A stretch of 28,628 nucleotides of DNA from an uncultured Acidobacteriota bacterium. Its GTDB lineage: Bacteria; Acidobacteriota; Thermoanaerobaculia; Gp7-AA8. Below, piece after piece: positions 6,178 to 13,853 of the stretch (position 1 is its first letter; each line of letters opens with the position of its first letter). The notes beneath the pieces were generated by a model. The model had not been told where the DNA came from and searched no databases. It was given only the letters and a program-made list of their open reading frames with translations. The stretch spans positions 1 through 28,628 of the forward strand of contig CAMPKJ010000034.1 in the NCBI GenBank assembly GCA_946887105.1, given 5' to 3'. A program made the translations under genes and the position numbers.

Positions 6178-8289
6178 TTACTTCCTCACGGCGCGCCGCT
6201 TCGTGCCCGCGGGCGCCTGCTCGGCCTTCCACACCTTCAGCAACGCCCGCAGCGCCTCGGGCGCATTCTGCGGGGGCGTGCGGCCGAGCTGATCGCGGGA
6301 GTTCACGCCGTGGCACGAGTTGCACACGCGCACTTCGCCCGGCTGGAACGTGAGCCAGTAGCGCTCGCGCACGACCGGCGTGCCGTGCGGATCGGTGGTC
6401 TGCCAGCTCATGGCGCGCTGCGCGGGAACGAGCGCGGCGGCGGAGCCGTCGGCGGCGATGTTCACCGTGCTCGACTCGCGCGCAAGCACGCGCCGGCCCG
6501 GCCGCGGCGACTCCGTGCCGCCGACGCCGCGGACCTGGTTACCCTGGAAGAACTGCAGGAACGCGACGTCGTACATCTTCCCGCCCGCGCTCGTCTGCGT
6601 GCCTCCCGCGACGCGCAGGTTGTAGGGCTGCTGCTTGTCGGCGGCGTCGCGCACGGTGACGTCGCGGCTGACGACGAGCGCGAGATTGCGTTTGGCGATG
6701 TCGGCGCGGAAGCGTTCCGGATCGACGCCTTCCTCACGGAACACTTTCGCCTCCGGCTCTTCGATCGACGAAACGCGCGGCACCGGCTTCGGCCGCGCGC
6801 GCACTTCGACGGGCGAGAGCTCCCACAGCGTGCCGGACCACGTCACGAGGACGTCCGGATCCCAATACGAGATGCTGCCCTGAATCCCCGGCGTGAGCGC
6901 CTCGGTGGCGACCTGACCCTCGACTTTGCGAATGCGGAACGAGTAACGCGATGCCGGATTCGCGCGCGTCCCATCGTTGCGATCCTCGCGCGGCTCAGAG
7001 GTGTGCACCGCGAGCAGCGTCCCGTTCGACAGCGGCAACGGATCGCGATAGTGGCCGGAGTGATCGATCCCCGGCACTCCCTCGGGCACGTCGCGCGTCG
7101 ACCGTGCGGTGATGAACGTGGTCTGGATCTGATCGGCGGGACGCGACGGTTCGGCGATCAGGCTGATGATCTGTCCCGCGGCGTGCGTGCGGAACTCCGG
7201 TGCGTCCACGCCGAAGTAGCGGCCGGGCTGGGTCGGATCTTCGCGCAGCTGGAAGAGATTCGTGACGTCGTTCTCGTTCGCGCGCCCGCTGCCCGCGCCA
7301 TTGAAGTCGCGCAGTGCCGCGTCATCGTTGAACACGCGATTGAAGTAACCGTGCAGCTCGTGCCGGCCGATGTGGTTGAGCGTTTCCTCCGCGGTGCCGT
7401 CCTCGTTGATCTCCCACGGGAAGAAGTGATTGATGCTCAGCCCCTCGAGGTTCGTGCCCGCGAGCAGATCGGTGCGGCTGCTGCGCGGCTCCGGAAACAC
7501 TTCCACGCGCTGATCGAGCCGCGCCGCGTTTTCGCTTTCATCGGCGTAGTCGAACGTGCCGTACGTGTCGCTCTCCGCATCCGCGTCGGCCTGCTGATCG
7601 CGCTGCAGATGGTCCCAGCGCGTGAAGATCACGCGGCCGAAGCTGTCGATGAACGGCGTGAAGACGCCGGACGGGGAGTGATTGAGGATCTGCAGCGCGC
7701 CGCTGTCCGGATCGAGTTTCCAGAGCCCGGTCACAGTCGGCGCTTCTTCGTATTCATCGAGCTGCGGGTAGAGATGGCGCGCGCCGTTGCGCGGACGATC
7801 GGACGTGAAGAGGATCCGTTCGTCGGTCCCGTAGACCGGCGTGATGTTGTTGTAGTCGGCCGGCTGCTTCGCGATTCTCGCGATGGCCGGCGTGTCGTTC
7901 TTGCCGAGGCCGGTGATCTCGTAAATCTGCCAGTAGTACGGATTCCATTGGTACTGCTGCGGTGCGCCGACGACCATGCTGAACAGCGCCCTGGTGCCGC
8001 TCCAGTGCACGTGCGGATCGCGCACCGCAATGGCGTTGGCGCCCTGCAGGCCATCCATCCCGTAGCCGGCGGCGCGGGTGAGGTTCTTGAGCGATCCGTC
8101 GGGATAGCGGATCCAGAGATCGCCGCCGCGCGGCACGGAATCGATCTGTCCGCTGTGATTGCCGAACGTCGAGGTGATGGTGGTGAAGTCTTCGGGCTTT
8201 GGAACCTGCGTGACGAAGAGGATCGGATTCTCGACGAGGATGCTCGCCAGCACGAGCGCAAGGAGATGTTGATTCACGATGCCGGTCAT
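6178..8289 (-). CDS. Secreted beta-propeller protein with C-terminal heme c motif (HzsA-related)
   Basis: The product has 703 residues. The start at 8289 was chosen over an upstream codon at 8331 because it gives a compact hydrophobic N-terminal segment (HLLALVLASILVENPILFVTQ). Repeated propeller-like blades follow, with TolB/PD40-like phrases such as DPHVHWSGTRALFSMVVG, ERILFTSDRPRNGARHLY and GRVIFTRWDHLQRD. A single CNSCH heme c motif lies at 656-660 in a segment reading QPGEVRVCNSCHG. This architecture matches proteins annotated as HzsA-related, distant relatives of the alpha subunit of hydrazine synthase. The anammox enzyme has more hemes and partner subunits that are absent here, so hydrazine synthesis should not be inferred. 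It is probably periplasmic or exported. The neighbouring genes give no clear pathway. It is divergent from the pirin gene with a gap of only 50 bp. Confidence 0.75.
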   Translation of the reverse strand: MTGIVNQHLLALVLASILVENPILFVTQVPKPEDFTTITSTFGNHSGQIDSVPRGGDLWIRYPDGSLKNLTRAAGYGMDGLQGANAIAVRDPHVHWSGTRALFSMVVGAPQQYQWNPYYWQIYEITGLGKNDTPAIARIAKQPADYNNITPVYGTDERILFTSDRPRNGARHLYPQLDEYEEAPTVTGLWKLDPDSGALQILNHSPSGVFTPFIDSFGRVIFTRWDHLQRDQQADADAESDTYGTFDYADESENAARLDQRVEVFPEPRSSRTDLLAGTNLEGLSINHFFPWEINEDGTAEETLNHIGRHELHGYFNRVFNDDAALRDFNGAGSGRANENDVTNLFQLREDPTQPGRYFGVDAPEFRTHAAGQIISLIAEPSRPADQIQTTFITARSTRDVPEGVPGIDHSGHYRDPLPLSNGTLLAVHTSEPREDRNDGTRANPASRYSFRIRKVEGQVATEALTPGIQGSISYWDPDVLVTWSGTLWELSPVEVRARPKPVPRVSSIEEPEAKVFREEGVDPERFRADIAKRNLALVVSRDVTVRDAADKQQPYNLRVAGGTQTSAGGKMYDVAFLQFFQGNQVRGVGGTESPRPGRRVLARESSTVNIAADGSAAALVPAQRAMSWQTTDPHGTPVVRERYWLTFQPGEVRVCNSCHGVNSRDQLGRTPPQNAPEALRALLKVWKAEQAPAGTKRRAVRK

Positions 8290-8339
8290 GATCGAGCCTC
8301 GGCCTGACGCGAGCCGTGACCGGGCGCACAATACATGAC

Positions 8340-9131
8340 ATGGAACGCAGCGTACGCCGCATCGCCGAGACCGCCATCCACCCGGGCATGAACCCGCAGC
8401 ATCGCGTGCGGATGGTGCTGGAGCCGGGGAACTGGAAGGAGTACGACCCGTTCCTCATGCTGGCCGAGGATTGGTTCGTGCCGGGGACGTTCGGCGATCA
8501 TCCGCATCGGGGGTTCGAGACGGTGACGTTCGTGCTCGAGGGGCAGATCGAGCATCGCGACAACAAGGGCGGTCACGGCGTGCTGCATCCGGGCGACGCG
8601 CAATGGATGACCGCGGGCCGCGGCGTCGTGCATTCCGAGGAAGCGGGCCGCGACGGCGCGCACTCGCTGCAGCTGTGGCTGAATCTCCCGCGCGCGCTGA
8701 AGATGACCGAGCCGCGCTATCAGGACCTGCGCGGCGCGGAGATGCCGGTGCGGCGCGTCGACGGGGCGGAGCTGCGGGTGTTCTCCGGCACGTCGGGCAG
8801 CGTGAACGGACCGGCGCAGAATCACGTGCCGGTGACGATGATCGAGATGCGCATCGATGCCGGCGCGACCGTGCGTCAGGAACTGCCGGCGACGTACAAC
8901 GCGTTCCTGTACCTCATCGAAGGAAACAGTCGCGTCGCACAGGCGGGGCAGGTGGTGTGGTTCACGCCGGAGCAGGGCGATGTCGTGATCGAAGCCGGCA
9001 CCGCGATGCATGCCATTCTGTTCGCGGGTGAGCCGCTGCGCGAGCCTGTCGCGTCGCGCGGGCCGTTCGTGATGAACACGATGGGCGAGGTGATGCAGGC
9101 CTACGCCGATTTTCAATCCGGGAACTTCTAA
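8340..9131 (+). CDS. Pirin family protein (metal-binding cupin)
   Basis: The product has 263 residues. The start at 8340 (MERSVRRIAETAIHPGM) matches the usual pirin N-terminus; a GTG 24 nt upstream is also in frame. The pirin signature HPHRGFET is present. The expected metal ligands are His54, His56, His98 and Glu100, in GDHPHRGFETVTF and TAGRGVVHSEE. The N-terminal cupin is intact and a C-terminal pirin domain follows. Family members bind Fe or Zn; some have quercetin-dioxygenase activity and others act as redox-dependent regulators, so the substrate here cannot be stated. It stands alone between divergent (6178-8289) and convergent (9178-12882) neighbours. No Shine-Dalgarno is obvious. Confidence 0.92.
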   Translation: MERSVRRIAETAIHPGMNPQHRVRMVLEPGNWKEYDPFLMLAEDWFVPGTFGDHPHRGFETVTFVLEGQIEHRDNKGGHGVLHPGDAQWMTAGRGVVHSEEAGRDGAHSLQLWLNLPRALKMTEPRYQDLRGAEMPVRRVDGAELRVFSGTSGSVNGPAQNHVPVTMIEMRIDAGATVRQELPATYNAFLYLIEGNSRVAQAGQVVWFTPEQGDVVIEAGTAMHAILFAGEPLREPVASRGPFVMNTMGEVMQAYADFQSGNF

Positions 9132-9167
9132 AAAAAACGCCCGGGCGAGTCGCCTCGCCCGGGCGTT
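9130..9167 (-). terminator. Strong rho-independent terminator of the M36 protease gene
   Basis: AACGCCCGGGCGAG (9136-9149) and CTCGCCCGGGCGTT (9154-9167) form a perfect 14-bp stem with a 4-nt loop. On the minus strand the stem runs directly into eight U residues (the A-run 9130-9137 on the plus strand). It lies 10 nt after the protease stop codon. The U-tract overlaps the TAA stop of the convergent pirin gene. In the plus direction no T-run follows, so it is chiefly a minus-strand terminator. Confidence 0.93.
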
Positions 9168-9177
9168 CCCGTTCAGG

Positions 9178-12100
9178 TCATTGGCAGGTAATGTCCGGAA
9201 CGGAAACCACGACTTCGCGAGTGGTCACGTTGTCGACCCATGCACCGGCGGGGGAGGGATTCACGAGCGGATCGGAACCGAAGCGGAAACGGATCCGGCC
9301 GGTCGCGCCTGCGTACGCGGCGAGACTGACGTCATAGCGGGCCATCAGCGGCGACACGCCCGAGAACATCGGCGAGCCGGCTCCGATACAGGAGGTGCTG
9401 CCGGAGATCGCGCTGTAGCCCTGCGCGACATCGACCGTGTTCCAGGTGCGGCCGCCATCGATGGAGATCTGCACGTCCAGACCGTCGTATGCCGCGTCGG
9501 TGTTCTCGCTGACATACGCGAGGTCGAACGAGATGGACGAACTGGCGGAGAACTCGACTTCCGGTCCCACCAGCGTGTCGCAACGATCGAGATCGTAGCC
9601 GGAGTGGAAGACCTTGGTCAGGTTGCCGGTGGTTGGCGCGGTGGTGACGTTCCAGAGGCCGTTCGGCGTCCAGCCGTCGTTGCCGTTCTCGAACGTGGCG
9701 GTGTAGGTCTGCTGGATGACGTCGCGGTTGACGACCGTCGCGAGCGTGCGCGTCGCCGGCGCGACCATCTCCGCCGACGTCACGGTGGCGGTCAGCTCGG
9801 CGAGATCCGCGAACGGTGCGGCACCGACGGAAACGGTGAACGTCACGCCGGCCCTCCCTTTGGCGCCGAGCGTGCCGAGGTGCCGCGCGCTGTCGACGAT
9901 CGACAGGTAGGGCTTGTTGCTGGTCAGCGTGACCACCACGTTCGTTGCAGGCACGTCGCCGATGTTGAGGGCCAGGACGTTGACCTGCACCATCTCGCCG
10001 GGATCGAGTCCGCCGTCGCCGTCGCCACAGGTGTTGAGGCTGTCGTTGCTGATGACGATCGAGTCCGGCCGCGCGTAGGTACCACCGTAGAGGCGGCACT
10101 CTTCATTGTCGAGCAGCAGCGAAACGGGGACGGCGAAGCAGCCCTGATCGGAGGTGAGGTCGAGGACCAGCTGCGCGGTGATTCCGCAGAGCGCGCCGTC
10201 GGGATCGAGAGCGATCAGGAACGACTGCGCCGGTCCGGCCGTGCCGTTCACCGCGATCGTGCCGTACGACGTGGGACCGGAGAAGACGCTGATCCCGGCG
10301 GTGAGCGAGCGCAGCGTGCCGGTGACGTTCGTCAGCGCACCCAGTCCGCCGTTGCGCACGCCGATGAAGAGCGTGGCCGATTCACCGGCGTCGAGGTTCT
10401 GATCGTTGTTGCCGTTGACGCTGTCGTTGATGATCACGTTGTTCAGCGACGGCTCCGGCTGCCCGATGGTGATCGACTGCGCGCCGCCCGCGGAGACGGC
10501 GAAGCATCCGCCGCCGCCGTTGGCCTGCACGCGGTAGTGATACGTGACGCCGTTGTCGACGCCGATGTCGGTGACGCTGGTGGCGTTGTTGACGCGCGCC
10601 ACTTCGAGGAAGACGTCATCGCGGCGCTCGGTGCGCAGGACGCTGTACGACGTCGCGCCCGCGACGGCATTCCAGCTGATGGTCACCGCGGGCGTGCTGC
10701 TCGCGGAGTCGGTGGACTGCGTCACCGTCACGGCCGGCGTGCCGGGCTTGTTGCAATTCTTCGCGTCGTTCGGAACGGAGGGCGTGGTCGTGCCCGGCGC
10801 CCATTCTTCGTTGCCGTGATGGACGTAGGCGTCGTTGATATACGCGGCGTGCGGCGTGCCGTTGGCGAGACCGTCGCCTTCGTCGTCGGCGATCATGAAG
10901 CCGTCGTACGCGGAGACGCCCTGCACCTGGAAGCGCGACGGCGCATACGAGGCCACGACGGGACGCGATTCGAAGTAGAGCTGCTCGAGGATGGTCCAGG
11001 CCACGTCGCGTCCGAACGCGCCGTTCGGCGATCCGCCTGCGCCGGCGGGAAGCTCTTCACCCGCGTTCGTGACGAACTGCTTGTTCGCGTCGAGCGTGAC
11101 CGTGCCGTAGCGGCGGCCGGTCTCGAGGTTGTTGACGAGATGCCAGGAGACCTGACCCCACAGCTCGCCTTCGCAGTGACCTTCGCCGAGGAGCGGTCCG
11201 ATGTAATACGGGGCGGTCGAGACCGCGGCGCAATTCACGGTCACGTTGGTGGTGGTGAGGATGCCGGTGGTGGTGCGGTGCTCGTCGAGGTTGCGGACGC
11301 CGTCGCAGTCCGCGATCGACATCGCCACCGGATCGGTGATGAACGGACCGCTGTTGCGATTGAAGAACGACTGGCCGACGCACGAATCGTGATCGACGAA
11401 CAGCGCGACGTGATCGGCTACCGCTTCGCCGGTGGCCATGTCGCCCAGTCCGGCCGCGTAGCCGGGATCTTCGCCATCGAATGCATCGAGGCCGTGACCC
11501 CATTCGTGTTGCATGACGTCGCGGATCTCGCCGGTATTTTTGCAGCTGATGACGCTGGAGCCGGAGGTGACGTCGCCGGCCTTGAAGAAATTCAGGCTGC
11601 TGCCGTCCCAGAACGCGTTGCAGACGTCGTTGATGTTCACCTTCACCGGGACTTTCGTCGAGAGCCACGGAAGGTTCATCCACTTGAGCGCGATCATGCG
11701 CGCGACGTTGGTGTGGAAGAACGCGGTGCGGTCGGCGGGCGTGGAGGTGCCGTTGCCGTATGAGGTGGTGGGCTGATCGGGTCCGAGGACCACATCGCGT
11801 CCGCCGGTGCCGAGATTGATGCGGCCGTTGGCGGCGGTCGCGAACGGCTGGAATCCGCTCTGCGGATCCTCTTCGGACTTGAGGCAGTCTTCGCAGTTGG
11901 TGTCGAAGAACATACCGTTCAGACCCGTGGAGGCGCTGTTGCCGTTCCACGCGAAGCTGCCGTTGGCGTTCGTGGTCTCGTTGCCGTTGATCTCCGTGAA
12001 GGGGAACGAGCGCACTACTTCCGCGTCCGTTGCCTGCGCGGGACGAATGCCGCCCACGACCTTTCCGCCGCTGCCGGTGGTGCAGGCGGCGTAGCGGTTG

Positions 12101-12882
12101 GAGTCGCCGAACGCGATCACTTGTCCGGTCAGCGCGTCGACGTGCGCGACCCAGGTGGAGCGTCCGCCGTTCAGACGGAAGATCACTTCGTACGCGAGCT
12201 GGTACTTCAGCAGCGCGCCGAGGAGACCGTTGCGCGGCATCAGCTTCAGCGCCGGCTGCTTGACGATGTTCGTCTGCGACTGCGCCACGCCGGCGTGCGC
12301 GAGCACCGCGTCGAGTGCCTGCGATGCGGAGAGCGCCGGGGTGGTGATGGTAGGAACGTCGGCGATGTTCGCCGAGTGCCAATAGATCATGTTGCCGTTG
12401 TTGACGGCGAACACGAGGCGCGCCTGTTCCACCGGCACGTTGTTGATGTGGTAGTCGAACGCGGCGTACATCACGCGGCCGCTTTTGACCGCGGTCGCGC
12501 CGGTCGGGTCGTAGACCAGGCGGCTGTTGGCGACGCCGAGGACGGATTGATTCGCGTCGATGAACGCGCGCGCTGCCTGCTCGAGCTGGTTCGGATTCTT
12601 CGTCCACGGAATCGCGCCGCCGAAGACGCGGCGCGGATGATTGGTGAGCGTGTCGAACTGCGCCGTCCAGTTGCCGCCGTGGGCGAGGTTCCAGGTCGAC
12701 CAGAGGGGATTGCCGAGGTAGAGATTGACTTTGGTCTTGTCGAGGTTGGCTTTGAGGGCCGGAAGAAGGACCACTTTGGCGTCCAGCGCTTCCTCGCTGA
12801 TGCGAGGTTCGATGGCGGACGCGGTACGACCGGTGCCCAGGAAAACGACGACCACGGACGCGATCACGAACAGCTTACGCAT
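9178..12882 (-). CDS. Large secreted M36 (fungalysin-like) metalloprotease with accessory domains
   Basis: The product has 1234 residues. The start at 12882 has AGGAG 5 nt upstream (12888-12892) and begins a signal peptide (MRKLFVIASVVVVFLGTG, cleavage likely after TASA). An FTP/PepSY-like inhibitory propeptide occupies roughly 60-270. The M36 catalytic domain carries HEWGH at 459-463, with the third zinc ligand probably Glu486 in GEAVADH. A fibronectin-III-like domain follows (SWNAVAGATSYSVLRTE). Two CARDB/DUF11-like beta domains come next (LDAGESATLFIGVRN; LDPGEMVQVNVLALN). The C-terminal jelly-roll/MAM-like domain contains FENGNDGWTPNGLWNV and VQISIDGGRTWN. The protein is expected to be a secreted, self-activating protease that degrades extracellular protein. 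It has its own terminator and a long upstream region. Confidence 0.93.
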   Translation of the reverse strand: MRKLFVIASVVVVFLGTGRTASAIEPRISEEALDAKVVLLPALKANLDKTKVNLYLGNPLWSTWNLAHGGNWTAQFDTLTNHPRRVFGGAIPWTKNPNQLEQAARAFIDANQSVLGVANSRLVYDPTGATAVKSGRVMYAAFDYHINNVPVEQARLVFAVNNGNMIYWHSANIADVPTITTPALSASQALDAVLAHAGVAQSQTNIVKQPALKLMPRNGLLGALLKYQLAYEVIFRLNGGRSTWVAHVDALTGQVIAFGDSNRYAACTTGSGGKVVGGIRPAQATDAEVVRSFPFTEINGNETTNANGSFAWNGNSASTGLNGMFFDTNCEDCLKSEEDPQSGFQPFATAANGRINLGTGGRDVVLGPDQPTTSYGNGTSTPADRTAFFHTNVARMIALKWMNLPWLSTKVPVKVNINDVCNAFWDGSSLNFFKAGDVTSGSSVISCKNTGEIRDVMQHEWGHGLDAFDGEDPGYAAGLGDMATGEAVADHVALFVDHDSCVGQSFFNRNSGPFITDPVAMSIADCDGVRNLDEHRTTTGILTTTNVTVNCAAVSTAPYYIGPLLGEGHCEGELWGQVSWHLVNNLETGRRYGTVTLDANKQFVTNAGEELPAGAGGSPNGAFGRDVAWTILEQLYFESRPVVASYAPSRFQVQGVSAYDGFMIADDEGDGLANGTPHAAYINDAYVHHGNEEWAPGTTTPSVPNDAKNCNKPGTPAVTVTQSTDSASSTPAVTISWNAVAGATSYSVLRTERRDDVFLEVARVNNATSVTDIGVDNGVTYHYRVQANGGGGCFAVSAGGAQSITIGQPEPSLNNVIINDSVNGNNDQNLDAGESATLFIGVRNGGLGALTNVTGTLRSLTAGISVFSGPTSYGTIAVNGTAGPAQSFLIALDPDGALCGITAQLVLDLTSDQGCFAVPVSLLLDNEECRLYGGTYARPDSIVISNDSLNTCGDGDGGLDPGEMVQVNVLALNIGDVPATNVVVTLTSNKPYLSIVDSARHLGTLGAKGRAGVTFTVSVGAAPFADLAELTATVTSAEMVAPATRTLATVVNRDVIQQTYTATFENGNDGWTPNGLWNVTTAPTTGNLTKVFHSGYDLDRCDTLVGPEVEFSASSSISFDLAYVSENTDAAYDGLDVQISIDGGRTWNTVDVAQGYSAISGSTSCIGAGSPMFSGVSPLMARYDVSLAAYAGATGRIRFRFGSDPLVNPSPAGAWVDNVTTREVVVSVPDITCQ

Positions 12883-13053
12883 ACATGCTCCTGCCAGAAT
12901 GTTGGTTGTTACCGAAGGTCGTGAAGGTCGAGTCAGCCGCGAGGGGAGGGGAACTGCTGCATCAATGCGGCGCCGGACGCGCCTGAGGGTGGGGGACGAA
13001 AACCACACCTGCCAAATGTCGAATCATCTCGGATCGCCTTTCTCTCTGCGGCC

Positions 13054-13152
13054 GGTAGTGGTACTACCAGCCAATCAGCGAAAAAGCATTTACGATGCCA
13101 AGATTCGTAAGTCATTGACGGGATGTGTGTTAGCGCGGTCGCGGTACTACCA
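13054..13152 (-). promoter_or_regulatory. Possible regulatory region upstream of the M36 protease
   Basis: This lies in the 500-bp gene-free stretch 12883-13382. GGTAGT-GGT-ACTACC (13054-13068) is a perfect 6-bp inverted repeat, and GGTACTACCA occurs twice (13060-13069 and 13143-13152). On the minus strand TGGCATCGTAAATGCT (13100-13085) has the GG-N10-GC spacing of a sigma-54 -24/-12 element, though the -12 side is imperfect. It is about 200 nt from the start codon. The rest of 12883-13160 shows no coding or RNA gene that I can support. Confidence 0.22.
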
Positions 13153-13161
13153 CCGGCTGGA

Positions 13162-13390
13162 GGCGTTAGGCGTTAGGCGACAGGCGTTTGGGATTTGTTG
13201 GGATTTGGGGTCAGACCTTCGCTCTTCGCTCATGGGGTCAGGTCTTCGCTTTTTTGGGCTTTGGGGTCAGACCTTCGCTCTTCGCTCATGGGGTCAGGTC
13301 TTCGCTTTTGTCGCGAAAAGCGAAAGGAAGGTCTGACCCCAAAGTCCCAAAAGGGGAGACCTGACCCCAAAGTCCCGAACGCCTAACGCC
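13162..13390. repeat. Palindromic GGGGTCAG-type (REP-like) repeat cluster
   Basis: Two identical 50-bp direct copies starting TTTGGGGTCAGACC lie at 13204-13253 and 13260-13309 (56-bp period). They are followed by inverted, partly diverged copies containing GGTCTGACCCCAAAGTCCC (13330-13348) and GAGACCTGACCCCAAAGTCC (13356-13375). The outer ends are also inverted repeats: GGCGTTAGGCG occurs twice (13162-13172 and 13169-13179) and its complement CGCCTAACGCC lies at 13380-13390. The whole cluster is therefore a large imperfect palindrome. Repeats with this core are often mobilised by REP-associated tyrosine transposases (recalled, not searched); no such gene is in the window. The right end covers the stop codon of the YdeI-type gene. 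Confidence 0.8.
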
Positions 13391-13853
13391 CTACGCCCCT
13401 CTTCCCGGGGCGTTTGGCGATGGCGGCCACGGCGGCGGCGATTCTTCGCTCGCGGGTTTCCGGCTTCTTCGCTTCTTCGACGCTGGTGGCGTATTCGCGT
13501 TGATGGCTGAAGCTCAGTTCCTGCCAGCGGGCCCACGCGGGTGGGGTGGCTTTGAGGGCTCGGGCGAGTTCGGCGGGTGGTTTGATCTCGCGGACGTCGG
13601 TATCGACATCGAGACGGACGTCCAGCGTTTCGTCGCCGGTCAGGCCGGCGGCTTCGCGATGGCTCTTGCGCAGCGGGATGAGGAATTGTCCGCCGCCCAT
13701 CGGCGAGATGGTGCTGCGGTAGGTGTATCCGTTCAACGTCACCTTCACCGGCACGCGCGTTTTTCCGAACACGGTCTTCGGATCGAACGGCACTTCGATC
13801 GCGGTGAGATTGCCTTCGTGCAGCAGCGTGGTCCGAAACGTCTTCGAAGTCAT
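13383..13853 (-). CDS. DUF1905 / YdeI-OmdA (bacteriocin-protection) domain protein
   Basis: The product has 156 residues. The ATG at 13853 overlaps the TGA of the kinase gene in an ATGA junction, so translation is probably coupled. Residues 1-95 match the small beta-barrel DUF1905 pattern (VPFDPKTVFGKTRVPVKVTL and GGGQFLIPLRKSHREAAGL). The C-terminal part, with PPAWARWQELSFSHQREY and EAKKPETRERRIAAAV, is the typical YdeI/OmdA tail. Members of this family have been linked to protection against bacteriocins and stress in a few bacteria, but the biochemical role is not established. The last codons (GVGR and TAG) are made of the outer arm of the neighbouring repeat cluster, so the native C-terminus may have been altered by repeat insertion. 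Confidence 0.85.
   Translation of the reverse strand: MTSKTFRTTLLHEGNLTAIEVPFDPKTVFGKTRVPVKVTLNGYTYRSTISPMGGGQFLIPLRKSHREAAGLTGDETLDVRLDVDTDVREIKPPAELARALKATPPAWARWQELSFSHQREYATSVEEAKKPETRERRIAAAVAAIAKRPGKRGVGR

Noticed and set aside
3149..6292. 1047-residue open frame on the plus strand
   Set aside because: It is antisense to the SNF2 helicase, whose motifs are clear; its Arg/Glu/Leu-rich composition is typical of a GC-rich shadow frame.
6178..8289. Hydrazine synthase function
   Set aside because: Only one heme motif and no beta/gamma subunits or other anammox genes; similarity is at fold level only.
13204..13309. Two 50-bp identical repeats considered as a CRISPR fragment
   Set aside because: Only two copies with a 6-nt gap, plus inverted copies; this is a REP-like palindrome, not repeat-spacer structure, and no cas gene is near.
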